A DNA stretch of 64,000 bases from contig WNNJ02002828.1 of NCBI GenBank assembly GCA_012934845.2, positions 16,250 through 80,249 of the forward strand, written 5' to 3'. The notes under the pieces are model-generated. The model did not search any database. It was not told where the DNA came from and saw nothing but the letters and a program-made list of their open reading frames with translations. Every line of letters begins with the position of its first letter. Position 1 is the stretch's first letter. A program made the position numbers and the translations under genes. Positions 41,871 to 52,260 of the stretch are shown piece after piece. The stretch comes from Pomphorhynchus laevis. Taxonomy: Eukaryota > Acanthocephala > Palaeacanthocephala > Echinorhynchida > Pomphorhynchidae.

Positions 41871-44650
41871 ATCGACATCGGCAGTTCTTTGAATTCTATC
41901 GATAGCAAGATTGTCGCTTTGTAAAAGCTAAGGAAGCTCAATACTATGACGGGGGTTTACCTAGCTTCAGAAACTATAAGACCGTTAATACTAAGTGCAT
42001 CGTTGACTTTCAATTTCAAGGAAAAGAATATGCTAACGATGAGCTTTACGTGTTGCCAGGTTTATGTACGGAAGTGATATTGGGATTGCCCTTTCTTAGG
42101 CTACATCAAACATTGGCCATTAAATTTGAAGGTTCTCTGGAAAGCATCGAAATGGCTGCGTCTACATCAAGAGGCATAGAACCGCCCAAGCTCTTCAGGA
42201 ACTTATCTCCCAACGTATTCCCAATCGTAACCAGAAGCAGAAAATTCAATCCAATAGACGAACAATTCATTCGCATTGAAGTACAACGTTTACTAAACGA
42301 TGGCATCATTGATCCAAGTTCGTCTCCGTGGATAGCCCAGGTTGTCGTTGTTCCGAGGAAGACGGGCCGAAAACGTCTTGTTGTCGATTTCTCGCGAACC
42401 ATAAATCGATATACGTATCTAGACGCATATCCCCTCCCAAAAACATTCGATATCGTAGGTCAGATATCTAAGCATCGTTATTACTCGCTTGTCGACATTG
42501 AGGAGGCATACTACCAGATCGATATAGATCCACAAGAAAGACCATACACCGCGTTCCAAGCAATGGGCAGGTTATATCATTTCAAAAAAATACCAATGGG
42601 AGTGACCAACGGAGTATCTGCTTTTCAGCGGTACATAAACAACTTGATCGATTCAAATGAGCTTAAAGGCGTCTACTCATATCTCGACGACATTTTAGTA
42701 TGTGGCAAGACCAAAGTTGATCATGATCTTAATTTTCAAAAGCTAAAGCATTCGCTAAACCTCCTGGGGTTAAAGATAAACGAGAGGAAGTCAATTTACA
42801 GCGTAACAAAATTACGAACTCTCGGATATGAAATTGAATACAACACACTACGTCCTGATCCAGATCGTCTCTCAGCTTTGTGTAAATTAAAAATTCCTGA
42901 AAATATAACGGCCTTGAAGAGATTATTAGGATTCTTCTCATATTATAGCAAATTGATCAAAAATTTTTCATCAAAGATTTCTCCGCAGACGAAGCAGAAT
43001 TTGCGCTTCCCGCTAGCAAGATACCAGAGTGATACAATAGAAACAATCAAGAAAGACATCATCGAAGCGTGTATCTGTACGATTGATGACAATTGTCCTT
43101 TTTGGGTTGAAACGGATGCTTTCGAAAACGCCATCGGAGCAACATTATTTCAGAACAACCAACCAGTGGCGTTCTTCTTACGTACACTGAATATGCATGA
43201 AAAGCGACACCATATCATCGAGAAGGAAGCATACGCTATAATTGAGGCTCTTCGAAACTGGAGGCATTTCCTCCTTCCTCAACCATTCACCCTTACGGAT
43301 CAGAAATCTGTCGCATTTATGCTTGATAATAAACGACACGGGAAGATAAAGAACGATAAAATCGCGCGATGGAAGATGGAGTTATCGAATTTTCCATACA
43401 AAGTGCATTACAGACGTGGATCCCAAAATATTTCAGCCGATGTTATGTCAAGAGACGTATGTGGAGCGATGAACAACTTAAGCAACCTCAAAGAAATCCA
43501 CACGAGATTACTGCACCCCGGAGTTACCCGGATGCTGCATTTCATTCGTATTCACAATCTGCCGTTTTCCGTTGAGGATGTTTGCGAAACAATTTCTCGA
43601 TGTAAAATGTGTTGCCTAATCAAGTCCAGATTCTTTAAGCCATATTACGATCAGCATCTGATAAAGGCGAGTTCGCCTTTGGAAAAGATATCCATCGATT
43701 TCAAAAGGCCACTGCCAAAATCAACACGTGGTTTCACTTATTTCTTCACGGGAATCGATGATTTTAGTCGTTATTCATTCGCGTTTGCGGTGAAAGACAC
43801 GTCGACTGAGACAGCCATCGAATGTATTCGCAAAATAATCGCCTTCTGCGGATGCCCTCAATATATTCACTCTGATAGAGGAACTGATTTTCAATCAAAA
43901 GATTTCAAGGACTCCTCGAACCAACTAGGGATTGGCAGTAGTCAAACAACGCCATATAGGCCTCAGGCAAATGAACAATGCGAACGATTGAATGGGACAT
44001 TATGGAAAACAATATCATTGGCTTTAGAGGCGAACAAGGATATATCTCAAAGTTGAAGAAAGTACTAAACGATGCACTCTAATCGATTCGAGGTCTGCTC
44101 TGCACTGCTATAAACGACACGCCTCACAACAAATTCTTCGCCTTTCCTCGATGATTTACACCACCGCTTAACCTCCCGAAATGGTTGACAGATTCTGACA
44201 ACGTTCTAATGAGGAACTATACTCGGCATTCTAAATACGAGCCAATGGTTCAGAGAGTAAGACTTTTGGATTCCAGTCCAGCTTATTCGACCGTCGAAGA
44301 CGCAGCAGAAAAGATCCAGAAGGTTTCGACACAAAACTTGGCAAACGAGGGAAATGATGATGCAACGAAAGACGACGAGGCAAATAAGGACGATGCAGCT
44401 GACACACCTGACTATGACACGACCACAATCGATGACCAGAAAGGAAATGTTGAGGTCAAAGTAACATCCCCTGGTCTTTTAGTTTTTCTACGAACCCAAC
44501 GCATCAGGCGTATACCAATCAGGTATATGGATTGGCAAAATAACGAAGCGGCGAAGAATGTTGCATTTTATGTCTATGTTACTTATAACACTATTTTTAG
44601 ATGTTAAATAAAACCACTTTGGTTTCAGTTTAATCACTACATTTGAGTTC
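41870..44650 (+). mobile_element. Ty3/gypsy LTR-retrotransposon fossil, better preserved
   Basis: Parts in order on the plus strand: a protease-like remnant near 41870-42050, RT (about 42250-42900), RNase H (about 43080-43450), and integrase with its zinc-binding N-terminus and catalytic core (about 43480-44050). A C-terminal region runs to about 44600. Most of pol is one long open stretch. Gag and recognisable LTRs are missing, so the element is incomplete and broken with few breaks inside pol. It appears younger than the fossil at 3300-6420, which belongs to the same family. Reverse-transcribing Metaviridae-type elements like this are common in animals. Confidence 0.88.
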
Positions 44651-44659
44651 CTCCAAGTT

Positions 44660-45255
44660 AATGGTGTGTAAACAGGGGAACAGAATATATCAGAATGTAA
44701 TCTACTGACTTTGGAATCAAAGAGATATCGGTTTTATAAATAAGCATATGTAGAGTCAAGATGTAAATCATTTAATATTTTTACTGACAAGGGTGTTGAT
44801 CTACTAAGGACGGTCATCGCCGTAGAGGAAGCTTTGGGCGAGACTCCTACCACTCGCTTTATGAATCGCCAGAAACATTTGTCAATTATCTGAAAATCCG
44901 TCGGTAACAAATCGGTCCAGAAACATTTAATTCCATAATTCAAAATAGGTAGCAGCATTAAGTTAAAGTAACTAAGCGCACTCTCAAACGAAAGTAATCC
45001 AAGTTTAGAAGCAGCATTCGTAGATTTCAATACTTTTGCGGACTGTTTCAATAGATGCGCTTTGAATGACCATCGAGAGCTAAGCAAAAATCCAAAATAC
45101 TTATATGTTGACACGAACTCTAAAATATTGTCACTGATATACAGCACGTCATCACGACAACAAGGTCCACCTTTTCTGAATTTAATAATTTTGGATTTTT
45201 CTGTATTAATAATGAGTCCATTAGTTTCGCAATAATTTAACAGAGCTTTAAAAAA
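44660..45255 (-). mobile_element. LINE family D, 3' portion (right part of a split copy)
   Basis: The minus strand reads NYCETNGLIINTEKSKIIKF, then the open reading 45147-44734 with ILEFVSTYKYFGFLLSSRWS and NAASKLGLLSFESALSYFN. LPILNYGIKCFWTDLLPTDF and FIKRVVGVSPKASSTAM follow. It continues the D RT whose palm lies at 46380-46440, on the far side of an inserted C element. Confidence 0.8.
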
Positions 45256-46379
45256 GATTTATTTTAACGTGGCAAATGAGTGCCAGCGCACGCTTACATG
45301 ACAACAACAAAACAAAAATGTAAATCATGTGTCGAGAAGGTGTGAACGGAGGAGGTGTTAAAATGTGATAAAGGAGTAATCGCGGCGGACGTCGAGAGGG
45401 AGTTGATTTCAGGCGAGTTGGGCGGCGAAGAGAAATAATCAGAGACTAGTTGTTGGAATAATTGGGAAAGTGTAGTAAGAGGATATGACGGGAACGCAGC
45501 GATAGCGAGGTGGGGCGAGTGCCGCTTAAGAAAAGAAGGTTGATAAACGATGGGGAGCCGACAACGATGAGACGAAAAGTTACGAGAAGAAGGTGGAGTT
45601 TGACGCAGATGTGGATGGTGGGCCAGGAGAGTTGGACAAGATATGTGGATGTGTGGTTGAAGCGACGGAGACGAAAGAGCACTCGAACGGCAGAGTTGAT
45701 TATTCGTTCTAGGGGTAGGATGATGGATTTTGGAGAATTGGCGAAAAGGCTGAGGCAGTAATCGATTTTAGGTAAAAGAAGCGATGAAAGAAGAAACATA
45801 CAAGAACGGAAATCGATTAGGGGGCGAATACGGCGGATATCACGGAGAATTAAGTTAGATGAGCGGACCTTGTCACGGACGAAGGGTTTAAGGGAAAGGT
45901 GATCATCGAAATGGAAGCCTAAGAAAGTGAGATTGTGGACTATGGGTATAATCGATGAAGCAAAAGATACAATGGGAGGATATATGTTTGGTTTACGGGG
46001 GAGGATCCACATTATTTTGGACTTTTCGGGGTTTAGAACGAGATGGAGATTGGAGAGACATTTGTAGATAGAAGAAATACAGTTGGAGGCAGAAATGCCG
46101 ATATCGTGTATGCGATGTGCGGGTGCATGAGCATAGATGAGGATGTCATCGGCGTATTGCATGACGATAAAGGAGTAAGGTTTGATAAACGAAGAGAGAT
46201 CGCCAAGCAAAAGAGAGAAAAGCAGGGGACCTAGGACTAACCTTGTGGAACCCCGCAAAAAATAGGGATGGGAGGGGAGGATGATGAATTAGAACATACG
46301 CGAAAGGAACGGTCGGATAGATATGAGGCAAACCATACTATGGAGGAGGAAGAAAATCTGTAATCATAACGAAGGCGAG
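45256..46379 (-). mobile_element. LINE family C inserted into D
   Basis: A 5'-truncated C copy. The tail box is at about 45256-45295, and RT from RLRYDYRFSSSSIVWF (46378) runs through LGPLLFSLLLGDLSSFIKP, QYADDILIYAHAPAHRIHD and LNPEKSKIMWILPRKPN. Open reading 46258-45446 gives 270 residues, the longest C reading in the window. It splits family D just after its YADD block. Confidence 0.85.
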
Positions 46380-47300
46380 AAATAGCCAATTGAGCGTAAT
46401 CCTTATTTAGTGCTATCAAGGCTAAATCATCTGCATACAATATAGTTGTAACATAATTCTGATAAACGAATAAAATTTGGAAGGTCTAACAAGAAAGAGA
46501 ATAATAAGGGGCTAAGCGGATCTCCCTGTTGTACTCCACGACTGGTGGTAATACATCGGAGTATTTCACGACGTCAAAAATTCGTAATGATCTAGGCGCT
46601 AGGATCTGTTCGAGTAGTAATAGAAAATCACCATGACGTTCACTTCTTTATGAAGCTTTGCCAAAAGCAGCGCTCTATCTATAGAATCACGGGCCATACC
46701 AATAACGGAGAAGCGTTCTTATTAATCTGCGATGTAGCAGAACCGATCGAGTAACATCGTGCTTTAAAACGTTAGCAAAGGAAGAAGACGTAGTAAAATT
46801 ACATGAACTCTTCGCGTTAGATTCGCTACTTATATTCGACGATAACAAGTTAAATGATGTTCTCAATTCTTTCATTTCATTTATTAAGCTCTCTAATGCA
46901 AGCTGAGTTTTATCGACATAATGGGTTAGCTCTGCCACACGTTTGGTAGAACACAGCCCACAAAGAAAATCACGCTTAAAGAAATCTTGCGGAACACTTC
47001 GAGGAACTTTTATAAATAAGCGCAACACACAACCCGACAAAGAGTATTCCATATCTAGCGTAACGAAATCCTTGGAGTCCGAACAAAGTGAGTCTGGAAT
47101 ATTGGAAACATTTGTAGAACAAGGTAGAGACTGAGGCGTAAATATAGCAGTCTTGACTAGTTGTACGTCAAGTGACTTATTTGAACATGAACTACCCGAA
47201 AAGCAGTCTCGACAAAGTCTACCCGCACTTACAAAACTACAGTTTTTACAAAGCGCATGTGGCCCATTGCAGGCACAACATCTCGTTGGAGTATTCATCT
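46380..47300 (-). mobile_element. LINE family D, ORF1 plus internally deleted RT (left part of split copy)
   Basis: The minus strand begins with a Cys-rich ORF1 (47298) and then, with the endonuclease and RT N-terminus missing, passes directly to RT sequence RDSIDRALLLAKLHKEVNVM near 46690. QQGDPLSPLLFSF-like sequence near 46530 and YADDLALIALNKDYAQLAIS at 46440-46385 follow. The C insertion follows immediately. A large internal deletion therefore preceded or accompanied decay. Confidence 0.75.
46687..47298 (-). pseudogene. Family D ORF1-like Cys-rich protein
   Basis: 203 residues from ATG 47298. The N-terminus has CCACNGPHALCKNC and then CRDCFSGSSC, a C4/HC-type zinc-binding cluster that looks like a small PHD/RING-like or treble-clef finger, not a CCHC knuckle. 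A second pair CGLC lies near residue 107, followed by a helical stretch QLALESLINEMKELRTSFNLL. The last residues (from about RTLLRYW) may already belong to RT sequence after an internal deletion. It is unlike family A ORF1. Function is inferred only from position. Confidence 0.55.
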
Positions 47301-47340
47301 TCGTTAAAATCGTTGAAAAGTAGAATGTGAATTCGCTTAT

Positions 47341-47425
47341 TGTTGTTTTTATCGTTGATTGTCGTTTTTATCGTTGATTGTCGTTCTTATAGTTGATTGC
47401 CATTCTTATAGTTGATTGTCGTTGA
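47341..47425. repeat. 19-bp tandem repeat, about 4.4 copies
   Basis: Units such as TGTCGTTTTTATCGTTGAT follow one another from 47341 to 47425 with a few substitutions. They sit immediately upstream (minus strand) of the D ORF1 start, where a LINE 5' UTR/promoter is expected. Confidence 0.9.
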
Positions 47426-47483
47426 TATATTGTATGATTTTAAATTTTATATATTCTTATATTCACCGAGACAATTCACCAAT

Positions 47484-47560
47484 GCTCGTTGTTGGCTCGT
47501 TGTACTTCAGACTTGGCTCGTTGTACTTGGCTCGTTGTTCTTGACTCGTTGTAATTCGTT
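47484..47560. repeat. Irregular GCTCGTTGT repeat array
   Basis: The word CTCGTTGT recurs five times with spacing of about 11-20 bp. It lies further upstream of the D ORF1 start than the 19-bp array and may belong to the same 5' UTR. Confidence 0.8.
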
Positions 47561-47561
47561 T

Positions 47562-47830
47562 GCACGAATTTTTCAGTTTGTATCTGCTCTCATCATTTGT
47601 GTATTTTATTGTATCTTAATTATTTCACAAAAATTTTTTAAAGGTTAAATAATGATATTTTTTCAATAATGAAAAATAATAATAAAGAGTGTTATTAAGC
47701 CCACTAAAACTATCGGTTTGGAGCAAAACAGAAAAACAATAAAAAGAAAAATACATCAATTTCAATAATTTTATGTGTTCTTCAATTGTAAGCGCCGCAT
47801 TCCATCTGACCATAATGTTTAATAATATTA
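47562..47830. other. AT-rich spacer, nothing recognised
   Basis: Between the D 5' repeats and the tail of the next C copy. No coding or repeat signal stands out. Confidence 0.4.
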
Positions 47831-47899
47831 CAAATTTATTTAATGTGGCAAATGCGTACAAGCTGTAAGCTTACAAGTCCACAAACAAAAATGAAAAAG

Positions 47900-49706
47900 T
47901 CAAGCAGATAAATTGTTTAAATGTGATCGGATTTGTCGTTTGAAGCACAGCAGGGATGTTGATTGGCTTATATGAACGGGCAGATGGTTCCACGATAGAG
48001 GAACAGCCACCAGGAAGGATAGGAGTCCAAAGGAGGTAGAGTAGTTTGGGACATGTAAAAGAAGGGAATTACAGGAACGCAAGGAACAGTAAACAGGACG
48101 AGAATTATCAAGAAAAGGAAGGTTGAGAAATGAAGGGGTATGAAAAGTTACAAGGCGGAAAGCAACGATAAGAAGACGAATTTGAACACGACAATAAATT
48201 GTAGGCAAATCGAGAGAAGCAAGATGGTGGGATGCATGATCAAAACGACGAAGACGGAGAAGAAATCGGACGGCTGCGTTGACGATGCGTTGTAGGGAAA
48301 GAAGAGTGGATTTAGGTGAGTTGGAAAATATACTAAGACAATAATCGAGTCTAGAAAAAAGGAGATAAGATATGAGAGTCATACAAGAATGGAAATCAAT
48401 CAGTTTACGAACTTGAACGAGATTGCGGAGTATCAAGGTAGATGAGCGTATTTTATCTCTAACGAAAGGTTTAAGTGAAAGTCGGTTGTCGAAATGGAAG
48501 CCTAGGAGAACGAGATTATCAACGATAGGAATAATTGTAGAATTTAATGATAAGGAGCGATGTTCTAAGCCGAGGCGTTGAGGTAAAATTCACATAATTT
48601 TGGATTTATCAGGATTCAGAGAAAGTCGAAGGGAAGAAAGATGATTGGAAATTGAGAAAAGACAGTCGGAAGCAGAAACACTAAGATCGTGAAAACGATA
48701 AACAGGTGCATGAGCATAGATGAGAATGTCATCAGCATATTGCATAACATGGAAGTTAAATTTATGAGAAATCGAAAACAAATTACCGAGAAGAAGAGAG
48801 AAAAGCATAGGACCTAATACGGAGCCTTGTGGAACACCGGACGGGATGGACGAAGGTGGGAGAGAGAAGAGTTAGAATAGACGCGAAATGTACGGTTTGA
48901 TAGATATGAAGAAAACCACGATACAGTGGGTAAAGAGAAGCCATAAGCATGACGAAGGCGATTGAGAAGAATCGAGTGAGCGACGATATCAAAAGCAGAC
49001 GATAGATCAAGAGAAACTATGACACCACATAATTTATGATCGCGCGAGATGAGTAAGTCATTATAAACTTTAAGACAGGCAATTTCAGTAGAGTGATTAG
49101 AGCGAAAAGCGGCTTGGAAGGGAGGAAACAAGTTAGAGGAAACAAGTTAGAGGAAAAGAGATATGTATTAACTTGCTTAAGAACGAGACGCTCAAGGAGT
49201 TTATAGAGGGTTGGGAGAAGTGAAATAGGACGGTACGAAGATGGTAGTGAGGAGTCGAGAGATTGCTTCTTGATGAGAGGACAAACATTGGCGCATTTCC
49301 AGATGGAAGAAAATGTACGGCTACGGATGGACGAGTTGAACAATGTTGTTAGGAAGGGTAAGATAGAGGAGCAGATATTTTTAAGCAAGTGAGTGGGAAT
49401 TGGGTCAGAAGTAGATATTTTATTAGGTAATGACAGCAGAACCGAAGAAACTTCATCAGACGAAACGGGAAGAAGGTAGAATAGTCCTGGGAGGGAAGTA
49501 TTTAAAGAGAAGAGTGGGTACAAGGGGGCTACGGGTAGTAGGGAAAGTAAACATCTACAAGTGGTAGATGATCGTGAAAGAATTGAGTTTAAGATTTTCC
49601 AATGATTTAGAGTTGGAAGATGACTCGAGTTGATTTCGCCAAAAGATAGTATGTTTAGTACGTATAAGAATGAGATGTGAACGGCGTAGAGAAAAGTAGG
49701 AATCAC
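47900..49706 (-). pseudogene. Family C reverse transcriptase, minus-strand copy
   Basis: RT blocks in order: TSDPIPTHLLKNICSSILPF, WKCANVCPLIKK, SSYRPISLLPTLYKLLERLV, FQAAFRSNHSTEIACLKVYND, SLDLSSAFDIVAHSILLNRL (first catalytic Asp), LFSLLLGNLF, MQYADDILIYAHAPVYR (catalytic Asp pair), LNPDKSKIM and the C-terminal LDYCLSIFSNSPKS. Readings: 49706-49017, 48808-48590 and 48436-47900. Broken at several points. Confidence 0.8.
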
Positions 49707-50760
49707 GAAGATGTGGAGGGAGTGAGTTGGGAGAACGTTTAATAAAGCGCTTGTACATACGAAAAGAGTGACGGAGTTGACGCCTGCAGACTACAGTAAG
49801 AATCGAACCAGGGAGCATGGCGCAAGCGCTGGGAACGTCGAAGTCGACTAGGCAGAAGGTTATTGAGGATCGACGTAAGTTTAGAATCAAACAGAATGCA
49901 GAGATCATCGGGAGAGAGATAGTTAAGATGAAGTGAAAAGAGTGAAGAATTGAGTAAGGCTGTGCAGAGAATAGGGATATTGAGAAGCTTCCAGTGTCGA
50001 CTTGGTGTAGATAATCGTAAAGGCGGAGAAGGAGGATGGGGAAGAGTAAGAGTAAAAGTTACAAGGAAATGATCGGACAAACCAGGATCAGTAATTTACA
50101 AGGAAGTATAGTCATTGAAGCAGTTAGGAACAGCAATGATGTCGAGAGGACCGTCGAGAATATGAGTTGGGCTTGTTGAAAGTAATTTATAGTTAAAATC
50201 AGAAAAAAGATTAGTTAAAGTGATAGAGTCAGAGTCAGACGGGCGATCAAGACGAATGTTAAATAACCGAGAACAAAATAAGGGTATAAGACAATGAACA
50301 GTGAAACATTAGATCTGCAAGGTCGTTCAAGAAGATACGTGATGGGGCAACTGAACCTGGACGGTATACAATAACAAATTCCAGAGGGAAATGAGTTGAT
50401 AATCTGCATATGAGTAATTCGAACGAGGTGTAACGGATGTTAACGTTGATTTTACGTAAAGACATTGGGTGACGAGCAATGGCAACACTACCGCCATGGT
50501 TAGAAGCAGTAGATGTATGAGATGCAATTTGACGAGCTTATTCAACTAGAGAACAACCAAAGCGGCATTGACGACGAATAGCAAGGTGGTCGGAGTCAGA
50601 GTCACAGGATTCGGTAATGCAGAGAATATCGATAGATAATTGATCGAAGATATCGAGAAGCATATCAGCTTTATGAAGAATGGAGCGAGTGTTGAATAGA
50701 CTAAGACGATATGTGTGCTTAGGAGCAAGATCGACTAGCTAAGAGGACAAGGGGTAGAGA
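49555..50760 (-). pseudogene. Family C endonuclease domain
   Basis: Blocks on the minus strand: LSLFNTRSILHKADMLLDIF (Asn block, about 50700), SIDILCITES (Glu), GGSVAIARHPM, EFVIVYRPGS, the region equivalent to LGDFNI in a damaged stretch, and LSDHFLVTFTLTLPHP (Asp-His, 50080). HAPWFDSYC then leads to the RT linker. Readings 50409-50215, 50080-49739 and 49908-49555 are in different frames. Exactly the same splits occur in the plus-strand copy at 58279-59133. Confidence 0.75.
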
Positions 50761-50769
50761 TGGGACGCC

Positions 50770-52032
50770 ATCGAATTTTTGGCCTTGTGTGTACAACGTG
50801 AAAATTTCCGTTGATTTGACGTATGGATAAGGCTGACTCACCGTTTGTTTCACGTCGATGTTTCTCAATGCGAGCTAAATTGAAATGGCAATATCAAAAG
50901 GGGAGCGGTCAGGAAAGATACGGCAAGTAGATGAAGTGGTAAGAAGTTTAAAACGTTGGGGAGTACCGAAGAGGCATGTTAACTATGTCAAAAAAAACGA
51001 TTTTTAAGAGTGGAGTACTGAGATGATTGGATTTAGTGGATTTGTTTAAACGAATAAAGGATACAGGAGCGATATTATTGGAGAGGGATGGGTTATCATC
51101 AGGAAGAATGGTTGCTAGGATAGACCTGAAAGCATATACATCATCATCGAGGCGAGATTGTGGAGAAGCAGATTCGGAAAGCTTTAAGTTTGATATGATT
51201 ATACAGCGATCGCGCGAAGGAAAACGATTTCGTGGAAGTGGTGGACGGACAGAGCTGGTAGGAGTCGAGGCAGATGAGCAGATAGAAGTGGAAATGACAG
51301 GGGTGCTTGATAGAGAATTAATATTGGTTGGAGCAAGTGTGACAGGAGCGGGGTGTTGAATCCGTTGATCAGAGATGTGACTGGAGATGATTTTATATGA
51401 AGGATGTAAATTATTTGGAAGTGTTACGTGGGAGGTAGAGTAAGGAGAATTAAGATAGGTTGGGGCATGAGTGACAGGAATGGAGTGTTGAATCAGTTGA
51501 TCGGAAATGTTACTGGAAATGATTTTGATTGAAGGATGTAAATTATTGAGAAGTGATACGGAGGAGGTCGAGTAATAAGTACGTGAAGATAATAAAAATG
51601 TTTGAGATTTATTTAGATTGAGGGAGGAATAGGAAAGAGGAGGTACGAGATAAAAAGCTTTACCGTTAGCATTGTTAAAATGAGAAAGATTAATGGAAGT
51701 TTGGTACGTAGTTGAACGAGGAGTGTGTAAGAGAGTAGGTTCAATAATGGATTATAATATGCGAAGTCAGGTGTTGATGTGAGGGAAACATCTAAAACAG
51801 CATTCGTCTGAGTGGTCGTGTGTAATACAGGAGTAGAGGAGCAGGATAACTGTAGTAGTCGTACTGATGTACAAAAACCGCATGTAAACTGTTTACATTT
51901 ATTACACCGAGTGGTCGGATATTTTAACACGAACAAGTGTCCATACATCACAATCTTTGGAATCGCATCCAACTTCAAAACTGGTATATCCATTATTGCA
52001 TTCCGATGTGGATGATTCTTGATCAGGAACAT
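50770..52032 (-). pseudogene. Family C ORF1-like region
   Basis: The first readable part (52032-51613) starts MFLIKNHPHRNAIMD and contains CNKCKQFTCGFC, a short zinc-finger-like cluster about 45 residues in. A long Ser/Thr-rich, low-complexity part follows to about 50800 in changing frames. Upstream CR1-type elements often carry such an RNA-binding ORF1. No intact reading remains. Confidence 0.5.
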
Positions 52033-52109
52033 GGATCTGATATCGCAATTTTTTTGGGTATGACCTTTTATCGATAGATTGAGCTCAATCTGCGAGCGTA
52101 GCGACCGAA

Positions 52110-52249
52110 ACTGACAGGAATAATCTGGAACGGACAGGAATAATCTGGAGCTGACAGGAATAATCTGGAACTGGCAGTAATAATCTGGTACTGACAGGAA
52201 TAATCTGGAACTGACAGGAATAATCTGGAACTGACAGGAATAATCTGGA
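52110..52249. repeat. 20-bp minisatellite, 7 copies
   Basis: Seven consecutive units of ACTGACAGGAATAATCTGGA (52110-52249); units 1, 5, 6 and 7 are identical and units 2, 3 and 4 carry one to four changes. It lies exactly between the 5' end of the C copy and the truncated end of a D copy. Confidence 0.95.
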
Positions 52250-52260
52250 ATGTATTTACT

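Larger units (their letters stand above)
47830..52060 (-). mobile_element. LINE family C, near full length, broken
   Basis: The most complete C copy, about 4.2 kb on the minus strand. Its parts are ORF1 with a Cys-rich finger (52032 to about 50800), endonuclease (about 50760-49740), RT (about 49700-48600), C-terminus (48600-47900) and terminal hairpin plus box (47830-47880). The 5' side borders a 20-bp minisatellite. Its 5' half is almost identical to the plus-strand copy at 58127-59600, including the same breaks. Its 3' half is almost identical to 34760-35310. Confidence 0.85.

Noticed and set aside
51027-51359. A 110-residue acidic plus-strand reading
   Set aside because: It is antisense to the low-complexity ORF1 region of the C element.
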